Source: Clostridiales bacterium (GTDB lineage: Bacteria; Bacillota; Clostridia; Oscillospirales; Oscillospiraceae). From it: a DNA stretch of 36,747 bases. The translations under genes and the position numbers were made by a program. The first letter of the stretch is position 1, and every line of letters begins with the position of its first letter. The DNA lies in the NCBI GenBank assembly GCA_009774055.1, contig VSNB01000002.1, forward strand, positions 1-36,747. The letters run 5' to 3'. The notes below the pieces were generated by a model that was given only the letters and a program-made list of their open reading frames with translations, searched no databases and was not told the DNA's origin. Shown one piece after another: positions 8,201 to 14,930 of this stretch.

Positions 8201-10193
8201 ACAGACGCTTACCTTTTATAACATTCCTTCCAACACTCTGACAATCCAGAAATACGTTGACGGCAGCGCCAACGAGCCGCTGGCTGGCGTGGAGTTTTTG
8301 GTAACGGACAGCACCGGGGCCGTGGTAGGGCCGAACAATGGCTATTACACCACGGATAAGGACGGGCGTATTTCCGTTCCCGGCCTTACCCCCGGCATCA
8401 CCGTCACCGTTAAAGAAACCCGGACGCTGGACGGCTATATCCTTGACAGCAGGCCGCAGAGCATCGCTATCAAGGAGGGCGAAGCGCAGTCCCTGACCTT
8501 CTGGAATAAGAAGGCAGGAGGCTTGATTATCAATAAGGTTGACGCACTGACTAAGAAACCGCTGGCCGGAGTGAAATTCAAAATCACCTATGCGGACGGC
8601 TCCAATGTGGATATGGACGGCGGCAGAATTTCCAGCAACGGTTACTACACTACCAACACCGAGGGCCAGATTATCATTTCCGGCATCACCGGCACGGTCA
8701 TCGTTACAGAGATCGAAACGGTTGACGGCTATGTGATCGACCCCAACGCCAAGAGCCAGACAGTGCAGGTAAACGCCAACGATACGCAGACAATCACTTT
8801 TGAGAATACACCCATTGGGGGCCTCACCATCATCAAGACGGACGAGGAGACCGGGGAGCGAATCAGCGGCGTACAGTTTGAAGTCCGTAAGATGAATGGC
8901 GAGATAATTGGAACCTATATCACCGACCGAAATGGGGTAATTTCTCTGCCTGAAGCGGAAAAGGGCTGGTATAAGGTTACGGAATTGAAAGCCGCCAAGG
9001 GCTACCGCCTCGACAGCCAGCCCTATCAGATTGAAGTGACGGACGGCGGCATTGCTACACTGGAAATCACCAACCGGCAGGCCGGAAGTGCCCTCATTCA
9101 CAAGGTTGACAGTTTAACCGGCGAGGGAATTTATGGCGTAAAATTCCTTGTCTCAGATGCCAAAGGAAATCCCATCGGCACGTACCAGAGCGACAACGAG
9201 GGATATGTATACATCGACAAGGAATTGGCAGACGGTAAGTACACTATCCGGGAAATTGAGTGCGCGGACGGCTATATTTTGGACACGCAACCCAAGACCT
9301 TCTACGTGGAGTACGGCGGCTGCACTACGATTACCTGGCCCAACACCGCCATTCGCGGACAAATCCAAATCGTGAAGAAGTCCGCAGAGTATAACCCCAC
9401 CAACGGCCTGCCCGCCGGGACGCTACTGGCAGGGGCCACCTTTGAGATTTACAACGAGCGCAACGGAAACAAGGTGGATACCATCGTCTCCGGGCAAAAT
9501 GGCCTCGCGTCCTCCAAGCAGCTTCCTCTGGGCCGCTACACCATCCGGGAGACCAAGGCTCCGGCAAATTACGGAGCGTCTGGCGAGACCTATACCGCCG
9601 TATTGGAGTACAGCGGTCAAATTGTGAAACTGGAAATTACCAACAAGGCTCTGTCTACTGGCGTATCTATTACCAAGACTGGGCCGAAAGAGGCCACCAG
9701 CGGCCAGCCTGTCCGCTATGTGTTCTCCAAAATCGGCAACAGCAGTAATGTCATGCTCCAGTCGTTCTACTGGAGGGATACCCTGCCCACCGCCGTCCGG
9801 CTGGATAAGGTTGTCACCGGCACCTACAATTTCCCCGGAACCTATAAAATCGTCTATAAGGTGAACAACACCGGCGATTATCGGACTCTGGCAGACAGCC
9901 TCAGTACCAGTCAGAATTATACCCTCGCCGCCAGCCCCGCCGCCCTGGGACTCGCCGCTAACGAACGTGTCACAGAAATCATGTTCGTGTTCGGTCAGGC
10001 TCCCGGAGGCTTTAGTCAGGTGGAAACCCCCATGCTCTATTGCACCGCAGTTTCCGGCCTTGCCGCTGGCAGTAGCTTTGTCAACGTGGCTGACGTGGGC
10101 GGCACATACAACGGCGTATGGGTGCAGGCCGTTTCCCGCTGGGAGACTAAGGTTTACGGCAAGCCCGCTCCTCTGCCCCGCACCGGCTATTAA
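2268..10193 (+). CDS. Giant SpaA/Cna-B repeat surface adhesin with thioester domain
   Basis: 2641 residues. Signal peptide (about 1-32). The N-terminal domain (about 45-220) has the marks of a thioester adhesin domain: Cys75 in GFCGVK and Gln143 in WAQAVIWRYK, which in this family form an internal Cys-Gln thioester that can bind host surfaces covalently. About 23 Cna-B/SpaA modules of roughly 85-110 residues follow (about 247-2457). Each starts with a Lys strand (such as IIQKRDSITG), contains a Glu strand (such as ETKAPAGY) and ends with F-x-N, the usual Lys-Asn isopeptide arrangement. A Gly/Ser/Asn linker sits at about 1765-1785. The last about 180 residues are a different domain ending PAPLPRTGY and stop. 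LPRTG fits a sortase signal, but the hydrophobic segment and basic tail that should follow are absent. AAGGAG lies just before the ATG. The gene probably encodes a long stalk for contact with cells (inference). Confidence 0.92.
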   Translation: MKKHRNHFYSRVTALLLALLCMVGLFPATASAASDTIKLDDFGASEVSYESAALGVCKLHQMYFADGGKTTVGFCGVKGGGMGKSLIGQTWSNRTEINDPTVSLVMAYYYSHSTGTFTDAAKAMGENKVWDTNYTWHMNAWAQAVIWRYKEGSLSDPVTACAEELMCVYNSLEHKNYTSIDQDHDGKTFREEVQYIFDLGQQGVWGECKVYEYDFTGAGSSYHPASTVQTVILGELDVTAITQEEYALIVKKVDATNPNKGLPGARFHIESQSGSVSRDVTTGADGTYTLENLTAGTYAVTEVDAPEGYEIDNAGPEYVALPGNGNNTVTVVFKDTPVITGEGSIRKVDADDPTKGLAGAVIKITGIDNSFTGTYVTGEGGYLTDVPWDSMPLGSFTAEEVTPPEGYTKSPDVNKTKQTFQWDGQSDIALVFENDAKVKVKLLKLDDSDNPLPGAVFHIIKDGQIIGTEETTADGSITVTDVTEGMYAFVEVSAPAPYSCLTEPVIAYVDQATVNGGGVVIVTAADKKLPSLTILKRDAQTKAVIPGTVFEIKGIHYHYHDDVTTGADGRAVLTNIPVDSYEVTEKSVPNPYVVGDEPSQTIYLGPGEERELIFDNLKQPLLKITKIEKGTGKPIPGTVFLLEAIDGDYRHHVTTEASGSVDLRVAPGSYRITEQSVPEPYCISDNPVQTISLNGGDEKEVIFENLKKPELTISKIDADSGKPVPNTVFTVKAINGDYQDDWTTGADGKVALRVEPGTYQITEKSVPAPYYLPDKDKDRVQTISLNPGDEKTLVFRNHKAPELTVFKEDSVAGAPIEGAKFHVTYTSNGESADAPASIDYGYFLTDASGEIKLHEKGKKLYPGEYTITEVEPAPGFQMKEPTTQRVIIRGGESKTVTFQNEPLNAIVVEKYDSVTHEALPGCTFQLRFLGGTSGTGGTVIGQKTTGQNGTAIWTGLTAGTYIVEEISPADGYSIINSSETVYISDDGVQNVVTVKFDNSPDGILLIRKVCSVNPSVTLANAEFKVMYADGSLIGDSNGIYRTDEAGEIRIEGLKPGKSVVVTETRAPAGFIIDTQSQTVQIKEGRTVSLTFKNQPKGKLIIQKRDSITGQPIPGAEFRVTTAAGCEVGLDGVIGTSTLTQNGLFTTDSNGEIRLSNLAPGAYVLTETKAPAGYVMDAPSTNVVIGANGDTQTVVITNTPKGGLLIRKTDSVTGKALPGVKFKITAANGENVPDNEGQTSSNGLYTTDENGQIYLRKLNPNTYVVTEVETIDGYLLNAAPQTVVVSEADTQVLTFTNMPLGGLLVKKMDSATKEPLADVIFKITRTDGTVVGNSNGEYRTDERGFISLPNLEPGGYIVREVQAKPGYLLDDTPHAVEIKDHQTYTLEVFNQPLGNLIINKLSSVDNSPLEGVKFQIKYANGQVVDNKNGQVSSNGIYYTNRDGQIILSGITGAVVVTELETIPGYRIDPNTRTQTVVINPNDTQTINFYNTPTTTLIIRKFVEGTENEPLSGVAFRVVDGAGAAVGPDDGLYYTDKSGEIVLTGIEPGTVVIAREVRTVEGYVLDGTPQDIKIEAGHVQQLTFWNKRAGTLVIQKKDKVSGALIAGAEFQLTYANGGYVDNDNGHLSSNGIYSTNDKGEIRVSGVVGTIVAKEMKAAPGYVIDPATQVQTVTVNPMDTQTLTFLNDPLCSLTLTKLDSVTGKPIPGTEFTVKDGDGNVLGRYITGKDGTVVVTGLIPGSTVVVSESRVPSGYVLDPTPKTIIVKNGTGNSFTSGGGTSSGGNNGNGLTFENDPKMTLTIHKYIEGTANEPLAGVAFKVTDGSGAPLNPDGGIYYTNNAGEIVLEGLEPGVTITAQEVKTVDGFVLDGRPQSIKIEAGKGQHLTFWNKRAGSLIIRKLDKLTGKPLANVEFEIVYAEGGYVDTDNGHLSSKGLYTTDDHGEIHISGITGTVVVKETRPLSGYTIEPGRESQTVTVNPQETQTLTFYNIPSNTLTIQKYVDGSANEPLAGVEFLVTDSTGAVVGPNNGYYTTDKDGRISVPGLTPGITVTVKETRTLDGYILDSRPQSIAIKEGEAQSLTFWNKKAGGLIINKVDALTKKPLAGVKFKITYADGSNVDMDGGRISSNGYYTTNTEGQIIISGITGTVIVTEIETVDGYVIDPNAKSQTVQVNANDTQTITFENTPIGGLTIIKTDEETGERISGVQFEVRKMNGEIIGTYITDRNGVISLPEAEKGWYKVTELKAAKGYRLDSQPYQIEVTDGGIATLEITNRQAGSALIHKVDSLTGEGIYGVKFLVSDAKGNPIGTYQSDNEGYVYIDKELADGKYTIREIECADGYILDTQPKTFYVEYGGCTTITWPNTAIRGQIQIVKKSAEYNPTNGLPAGTLLAGATFEIYNERNGNKVDTIVSGQNGLASSKQLPLGRYTIRETKAPANYGASGETYTAVLEYSGQIVKLEITNKALSTGVSITKTGPKEATSGQPVRYVFSKIGNSSNVMLQSFYWRDTLPTAVRLDKVVTGTYNFPGTYKIVYKVNNTGDYRTLADSLSTSQNYTLAASPAALGLAANERVTEIMFVFGQAPGGFSQVETPMLYCTAVSGLAAGSSFVNVADVGGTYNGVWVQAVSRWETKVYGKPAPLPRTGY

Positions 10194-10203
10194 AAATCTT
10201 CTG

Positions 10204-10234
10204 GGAAATGCGTCTCACCGTGAGACGCATTTCC
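10204..10234. repeat. Palindromic repeat copy 3
   Basis: Perfect 14-base arms with loop CCG, 10 bases after the adhesin stop and 22 bases before the next start. Confidence 0.95.
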
Positions 10235-10256
10235 TCTTTGAAACGGGAGGAAGTCT

Positions 10257-10790
10257 ATGATCGAAAAAAAGTACATCCGCTTTATCAACAGCGACAATCA
10301 AACCCTATTCCATATCCCGGATGGTGGGCGCATCCGAATCACCTACCCCGACAGGAAACCGGTTGAACGGGTATGCCGCTTTATCGACGAGTACCATACA
10401 GAAGTTGGGGGCGGCATCTACCATATCTGTGAATTTGCCGAGCGCATGGAGCAGATCGGCGCGAAGTATGTGCCGCTGGATTATGTCAGGGAGCCTGAGT
10501 TTTACGAAAAATATTATTTACTGGCGACCGACAGATCCAGCGGCCCGGCCTATTACTACATCGACGAGACAGAAACCCACGCTTTTGCTTTTGCCCCCAG
10601 GGGGGCCGAAAAGGGCAAGAAATTCTGCGTCGTTGAACGGAGGCTGATTGGAGACTTCTGCAAATCCAGTACCCCCGTCCAATGGGGCGATAGTCTCCGG
10701 GAAATCCGTCCGCAGGATTGGGGCTTCAATTTGGCAAAGATCAAGGCCGTAACGCAGAAGCCCAAAAAGCGGACTGGCCCCAAACGGTAA
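10257..10790 (+). CDS. Conserved-type ICE protein of unknown function
   Basis: 177 residues with ATG preceded by GGGAGGAAG. I see no signal peptide, membrane segment or catalytic motif. The protein starts MIEKKYIRFINSDNQTLFHI, contains a Tyr-rich middle (EKYYLLATD, AYYYIDETE) and ends in a basic tail KPKKRTGPKR that could bind nucleic acid. The stop lies 17 bases before the first pentapeptide-repeat gene, so they are probably one transcript. The family is not recognised; the neighbours suggest an accessory role in the element. Confidence 0.75.
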   Translation: MIEKKYIRFINSDNQTLFHIPDGGRIRITYPDRKPVERVCRFIDEYHTEVGGGIYHICEFAERMEQIGAKYVPLDYVREPEFYEKYYLLATDRSSGPAYYYIDETETHAFAFAPRGAEKGKKFCVVERRLIGDFCKSSTPVQWGDSLREIRPQDWGFNLAKIKAVTQKPKKRTGPKR

Positions 10791-10807
10791 GCGGGGGAGG
10801 AAGCACC

Positions 10808-11698
10808 ATGGATGACTTTAAGGCAGTACGGAGCAGCCTGGACATCAGCCGAAGTCTGAAATACTACCTCTCCATGTGCGACCACGAAAAATATGGGGAT
10901 GGCGAAAAAATTGTCCCTGCCCTAAACGATACTCTGCAAGGGCGGGGCGGACGCACGGTTGTGGATCTGTTGGCCGAGGTAGACGCAGTATGCAGAGGTT
11001 GGAAAGATTATGACGAGGACAGATCCATGCTCCGTCAATATATTCAGGACTTCCAGCATCAAAAATCACTTTTGTCTCATGGATACACCAAAATCAGCGA
11101 TGCTCAGTACAGCTATAAAATGCACAACGGGAGAAAAGTGATCGACCAGCAGCTTTACGATCAAGCGGCAAAAGACGGCTTTCCGGCGGGCTTTTTCCGC
11201 GATTCCTTTTTTCACCGGGTAACACTCTACTGCCTCCCGGATGGGCAGTATTGCAGCAACTCCGTATTTGATCTCTGCACCTTTGCAGTATGCCGTATCA
11301 ATGGATATGTCGATTTTAGCCACTGTTCCTTTTACGGCGGTGAGTTCCATAGCTGTGCGCTGGACAATGTTAATTTTGGGGAGGCCACTATCGCACACAC
11401 CCGCTTTTACGACAGCAGTTTGAAAAATGTCTCTTTCCAGATGGCGCATATGAAGTCCTGCAGCATGACCGACTGCACATTAGAACGCCTTGACTTTTTA
11501 TGTGCAACATTGGATGACTGCGCTTTTACCCGAACGGCTGCCTGTGACATCCGCAATCTACGCTCTGCCGCGATCACTAAAGGAGCGGCCACACTGGAGG
11601 AATTGTGGCATCACCGCGAGGCCGTGCTTACTGTCCTGAAGCCTCAGTTTTTGGAACAGCTAAAGAGGCCAGCAAAAAAACAGGCTGGCCGACGATGA
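10808..11698 (+). CDS. Pentapeptide-repeat protein A
   Basis: 296 residues from ATG 10808, chosen because GGGGGAGGAAG lies just upstream; an earlier in-frame ATG (10718) lies inside the previous gene without such a site. The N-terminal half (1-150) is helical-looking, with LQGRGGRTVVDLLAEV and YDQAAKDGFPAGFFRDSFF. Residues about 152-255 form a run of A/C-(D/N)-L/F-x-x pentapeptides (such as CALDN VNFGE, SSLKN VSFQM, CTLERLDF), which fold as a right-handed beta helix. The C-terminus is basic (KKQAGRR). Pentapeptide proteins include DNA mimics and scaffolds; no activity can be read here. It is a tandem paralogue of the next gene and shares LQGR, YDQAAK-GFP, FFR and AHT-F motifs with it. Confidence 0.85.
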   Translation: MDDFKAVRSSLDISRSLKYYLSMCDHEKYGDGEKIVPALNDTLQGRGGRTVVDLLAEVDAVCRGWKDYDEDRSMLRQYIQDFQHQKSLLSHGYTKISDAQYSYKMHNGRKVIDQQLYDQAAKDGFPAGFFRDSFFHRVTLYCLPDGQYCSNSVFDLCTFAVCRINGYVDFSHCSFYGGEFHSCALDNVNFGEATIAHTRFYDSSLKNVSFQMAHMKSCSMTDCTLERLDFLCATLDDCAFTRTAACDIRNLRSAAITKGAATLEELWHHREAVLTVLKPQFLEQLKRPAKKQAGRR

Positions 11699-11784
11699 GC
11701 AGGGACCGCGTGCCCGCGCCCCGGTCAAACGCAAGAGCGCCCCCCTGGGCTGGAGCGCGGTTTTCCCAGCACCAATTTTGAGCC

Positions 11785-11815
11785 GGAAATGCGTCTCACC
11801 GTGAGACGCATTTCC
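11785..11815. repeat. Palindromic repeat copy 4
   Basis: Perfect 14-base arms with loop CCG between the two pentapeptide-repeat genes. Its ATG (11789) is in frame with the downstream gene. Confidence 0.95.
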
Positions 11816-11836
11816 GCTTTCTTAAAGGAGGCGAAT

Positions 11837-12739
11837 ATGATAGACGAGCATAGAAAAGTGATGGGAAGCCATCAAATCAGCATCCGGGCCGCTGACCTTT
11901 TGGAAGATATGAGGCCACAGCACTACAACGGCATGAATCGCGCCCAAACGGTACGGACAATCAACGATATTTTGCAGGGCCGGACAGAGCGGACAGTGGA
12001 CGCTTTTTTAATTGGTCTGCGGAATACGGGCGGTGAGGACTACGCTCAAAGGGTGGAGGAAATCAGCCGGGAGATACAGGCGTTTTTGACACAAAAGGAG
12101 CTTCTGACCCAGCCCTACACCAAGAGCAGCGACAAGCAGTACAAATATCGGACGTTTGACTCTCCCATAGGCCGCAAGCTAAAAATTGTCAATCAACGGC
12201 TCTATGACCAAGCGGCAAAAGAGGGCTTTCCCCCCAACTTTTTCCGCGAAACTTACTTTGACCGGGTAACGTTCTACTGCGTACCCGACCACACGGATTT
12301 TAATTTCTCCACTTTCAGCGACTGCACCTTTGCCGTGTGCCGGGTCAGGGAGGCCACCTTTGACGGGGCAAGCATTTTTAGCTCCGAATTTCAAAGCTGC
12401 GCCATACAGTACGCCACGTTCTTTGATGCGTCCATCGCCCACACCCATTTCCACGACAGCACCCTGCGAAATGTTTCGTTCCAGAAAGCACGCCTGACAT
12501 CCTGCAATACCGTTGACTGCGAATTGGATGGCATTGGCTTTTTGAACGCGACATTGGACGGCTGTTTTTTTGGACGGGTAGCCGCCCACGGCATCCGGGG
12601 ACTGCACACCGCCACCATCACCCAGGGCGGAGCGACAGACAAGGGAGTGAAGCATAACCGAGAATCCATTTTCGCCGCACTCCGGCCTGAGCAGGGGACG
12701 CGGCAGGAGTTCCCGGCGAAAAGGCGGGGTGGGCGGTGA
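11837..12739 (+). CDS. Pentapeptide-repeat protein B
   Basis: 300 residues from ATG 11837, which follows AAAGGAGG (11825-11832). The frame stays open up to an ATG inside the palindromic repeat at 11789, but that start has no ribosome site and would add only MRLTVRRIS-type residues. Architecture matches the previous gene: a helical N-terminal half with ILQGRTERTVDAFL and YDQAAKEGFPPNFFRE, a pentapeptide region at about 154-258 (such as ATFFDASIAHTHFHDSTLRN), and a basic end (FPAKRRGGR). The stop overlaps the GTG start of the VirD4 gene by GTGA, so it is translationally coupled to the transfer operon. This supports a role connected with conjugation or DNA handling (inference). Confidence 0.85.
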   Translation: MIDEHRKVMGSHQISIRAADLLEDMRPQHYNGMNRAQTVRTINDILQGRTERTVDAFLIGLRNTGGEDYAQRVEEISREIQAFLTQKELLTQPYTKSSDKQYKYRTFDSPIGRKLKIVNQRLYDQAAKEGFPPNFFRETYFDRVTFYCVPDHTDFNFSTFSDCTFAVCRVREATFDGASIFSSEFQSCAIQYATFFDASIAHTHFHDSTLRNVSFQKARLTSCNTVDCELDGIGFLNATLDGCFFGRVAAHGIRGLHTATITQGGATDKGVKHNRESIFAALRPEQGTRQEFPAKRRGGR

Positions 12740-14475
12740 AAAATCAATCGGACAACAGCTATTCCCAATGGCTGCTCTTCGCCCTGCCCGTCCTATGGAT
12801 CGGCGCGGGGCTGGCCTCTGGCTATGAGGACGGCATGACCATCTTTGAGACGCTGGGCAAGTTTTCCCAATGGGCCGACCACCCGTTTCTGCTCCGCTGG
12901 ACGCCCTACACCCTTAAATTCATGCTGGGGGCACTGGTGGCGTATGCCTTTGCCGTGGTGCTGTATATTTCCGGCAAACAGAACCGCAGGCCCGGCGAGG
13001 AACACGGCAGCGCACACTGGGGGAACCCCCGCCAGCTTGACCGCAAATACCGGGACAAAGATCCACACCGCAACGCCATTCTGACACAGAACCTGCGGAT
13101 GAGCTTGAACAGCCGCCAGCACTTCCGGAACCTGTTGCAAATTGTTGTAGGAGGATCTGGCGCGGGCAAGACCCGCTACATAGTGAAGCCCAATATATAT
13201 GAGGCCAACGCTTCATATATAGCGACCGATCCAAAAGGAGAACTCGCCCGCGACTCCATTTCCCTGCTGCTCCGAGAGGGCTACACCATCAAGGTTTTCG
13301 ACCTGGTTGACCCGGACCGTTCCGACTGCTACAACCCGTTCCATTACATCCGCAACGATGCCGACGTGCTGAAACTGATTGCAAACTTTATCCGCAACAC
13401 CACCCCCAAAAACGCCCATTCCAATGACCCGTTTTGGGAGAAAAGCGAAACAGCCCTGGACAGCGCCCTTATGCTTTACCTGTTGCATGAGGCCCCGCCG
13501 GAGGATCAGAACATGGAGATGATGCTGACCATGCTGGAGTACGGCGCGGCCAAGGAGGGGGACGGCGACCACGTTTCCGCCCTTGACCTGCTCTTTCAAG
13601 CGTTGGAGGAAGAAAACCCAAACCACATCGCCGTGCGGCAGTACAAGGTGTTCAAGCAGGCCCCCAGCGAAACAGCCATGAGCATCTTGATCAGCGCCGC
13701 CGTGCGCCTCGCGCCCTTTTCCCTGCCGGAGATAAAGCGCATCACCAGCCGGGACGAGATGGAGCTGGGGAAGCTGGGGGAGCGGAAGCAGGCTATTTTC
13801 TGCATTATCCCGGACAGCAACGATGTAAGCCTCAATTTCCTTGTTGGTATGCTCTATTCCCAGGCGTTCCAGGAGCTGTACTTTCAAGCCGACAAGGTAC
13901 ACGGCGGCAGTCTGCCCATTCCCGTCCGGCTCATGTTCGACGAGTTTGCCAACGTCTCCCTGCCGGACGGCTATGCCCGGCTCCAAGCTACCATGCGCTC
14001 CCGTAACGTGATGGCTACGATTATACTGCAAAACATATCGCAGTTAAAGGCCCTTTTCAAAGACGACTGGGAGGGCATCATCGGCAATGCGGATGCATTT
14101 ATCTATTTAGGCGGAAATGAGCAAAGTACGCACAAATATGTTTCCGAGCTGCTGGGCAAGGAGACGATCCAGACGCAGACCAGTAGCCAGAGCAAGGGGC
14201 GCAACGGATCGTACAGTCAGAATTTTCAACAGGCCGGGCGTGAATTACTTACGCCCGATGAAGTGCGGATGCTGGATAACAAAAAGGCCATTGTCCTCAT
14301 TCGCGGCGAAGCGCCGGTCATTGATGACAAGTACGACCTTATGAAGCACCCCGCTATCAAATTTACGGCTGACGGGGGCGCAGCCGCTTATATACACAGT
14401 CCAGTTTGCCTATTCGATGTGGGCGATCTGGACTTTTCCTTTACATCGCTGGACGATGTAGAAATTTTTGAATAA
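12736..14475 (+). CDS. virD4: VirD4/TraG-type conjugative coupling ATPase
   Basis: 579 residues from GTG 12736. Two N-terminal membrane segments (about 11-28 and 56-78) precede the cytoplasmic ATPase. Walker A is GGSGAGKT (139-146, Lys145), followed by TDPKGELARDS, and Walker B is RLMFDEFANV with Asp402-Glu403. The motif TIILQNISQLKALF and the closing region IYLGGNEQSTHKYVSELLG are typical of the family. The protein brings the relaxase-DNA complex to the secretion channel at the membrane and drives transfer. It overlaps the preceding pentapeptide gene by 4 bases and is followed by the Maff2-like gene after 16 bases. Length is normal for clostridial ICE proteins. Confidence 0.95.
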   Translation: MKNQSDNSYSQWLLFALPVLWIGAGLASGYEDGMTIFETLGKFSQWADHPFLLRWTPYTLKFMLGALVAYAFAVVLYISGKQNRRPGEEHGSAHWGNPRQLDRKYRDKDPHRNAILTQNLRMSLNSRQHFRNLLQIVVGGSGAGKTRYIVKPNIYEANASYIATDPKGELARDSISLLLREGYTIKVFDLVDPDRSDCYNPFHYIRNDADVLKLIANFIRNTTPKNAHSNDPFWEKSETALDSALMLYLLHEAPPEDQNMEMMLTMLEYGAAKEGDGDHVSALDLLFQALEEENPNHIAVRQYKVFKQAPSETAMSILISAAVRLAPFSLPEIKRITSRDEMELGKLGERKQAIFCIIPDSNDVSLNFLVGMLYSQAFQELYFQADKVHGGSLPIPVRLMFDEFANVSLPDGYARLQATMRSRNVMATIILQNISQLKALFKDDWEGIIGNADAFIYLGGNEQSTHKYVSELLGKETIQTQTSSQSKGRNGSYSQNFQQAGRELLTPDEVRMLDNKKAIVLIRGEAPVIDDKYDLMKHPAIKFTADGGAAAYIHSPVCLFDVGDLDFSFTSLDDVEIFE

Positions 14476-14491
14476 TCAGGAGGAATTTTTT

Positions 14492-14857
14492 ATGAAAAAG
14501 GTATTCCACAATTCTATGTCTCGCAATGTCCGCACACGGGAACAACTCCGGCGGGATTGCCGCGCCAGCCGTATCTATTTCTCTGCCGCATTGACGCTGG
14601 CCGCTTGTGCGGCGCTTACCATGACGGCCTTTGCAAGCGGCTCCGATCCGCTGAACATCGTCAACAACCTGTCCGACTTCATTTTCTCCATCATTAAGGC
14701 CCTGGGCGTCATTATCCTAGGCTGGGGCATCGTGCAGGTAGGTATGTCCATCCAGTCCCACGATGCCAGCCAGAGGACACAGGGGTTCCTGTGCCTGTTC
14801 GGTGGGCTTATGATAGCCTTTTCCAAGGAAATCCTGACCACCATCGGCGCGATATAA
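14492..14857 (+). CDS. Maff2-family / VirB2-like small membrane protein
   Basis: 121 residues from ATG 14492, preceded by AGGAGG (14478-14483); an upstream in-frame ATG at 14468 lies inside the end of the VirD4 gene and is less likely. A basic N-terminus (to about residue 26) and a long signal-like hydrophobic segment (about 29-48, ending TAFASG) are followed by two membrane segments (about 62-85 and 98-118). Size, order between VirD4 and TrbL/VirB6-like genes, and the ALGVIILGWGIVQVGMSIQS core fit the Maff2 family of ICE proteins. By position it may be the VirB2-like pilin or channel subunit (inference). Confidence 0.8.
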   Translation: MKKVFHNSMSRNVRTREQLRRDCRASRIYFSAALTLAACAALTMTAFASGSDPLNIVNNLSDFIFSIIKALGVIILGWGIVQVGMSIQSHDASQRTQGFLCLFGGLMIAFSKEILTTIGAI

Positions 14858-14876
14858 ACCAAGCAGCCAGTTATCC

Positions 14877-14911
14877 GGGGAAATGCGTCTCACCGTGAGA
14901 CGCATTTCCCC
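14877..14911. repeat. Palindromic repeat copy 5
   Basis: The 14-base arms are extended by two G/C pairs at each end (GGGG...CCCC), loop CCG. It is between the Maff2-like and TrbL-like genes, and its ATG (14883) is in frame with the latter. Confidence 0.95.
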
Positions 14912-14930
14912 CAGCGAAGGAGGTGCTATT

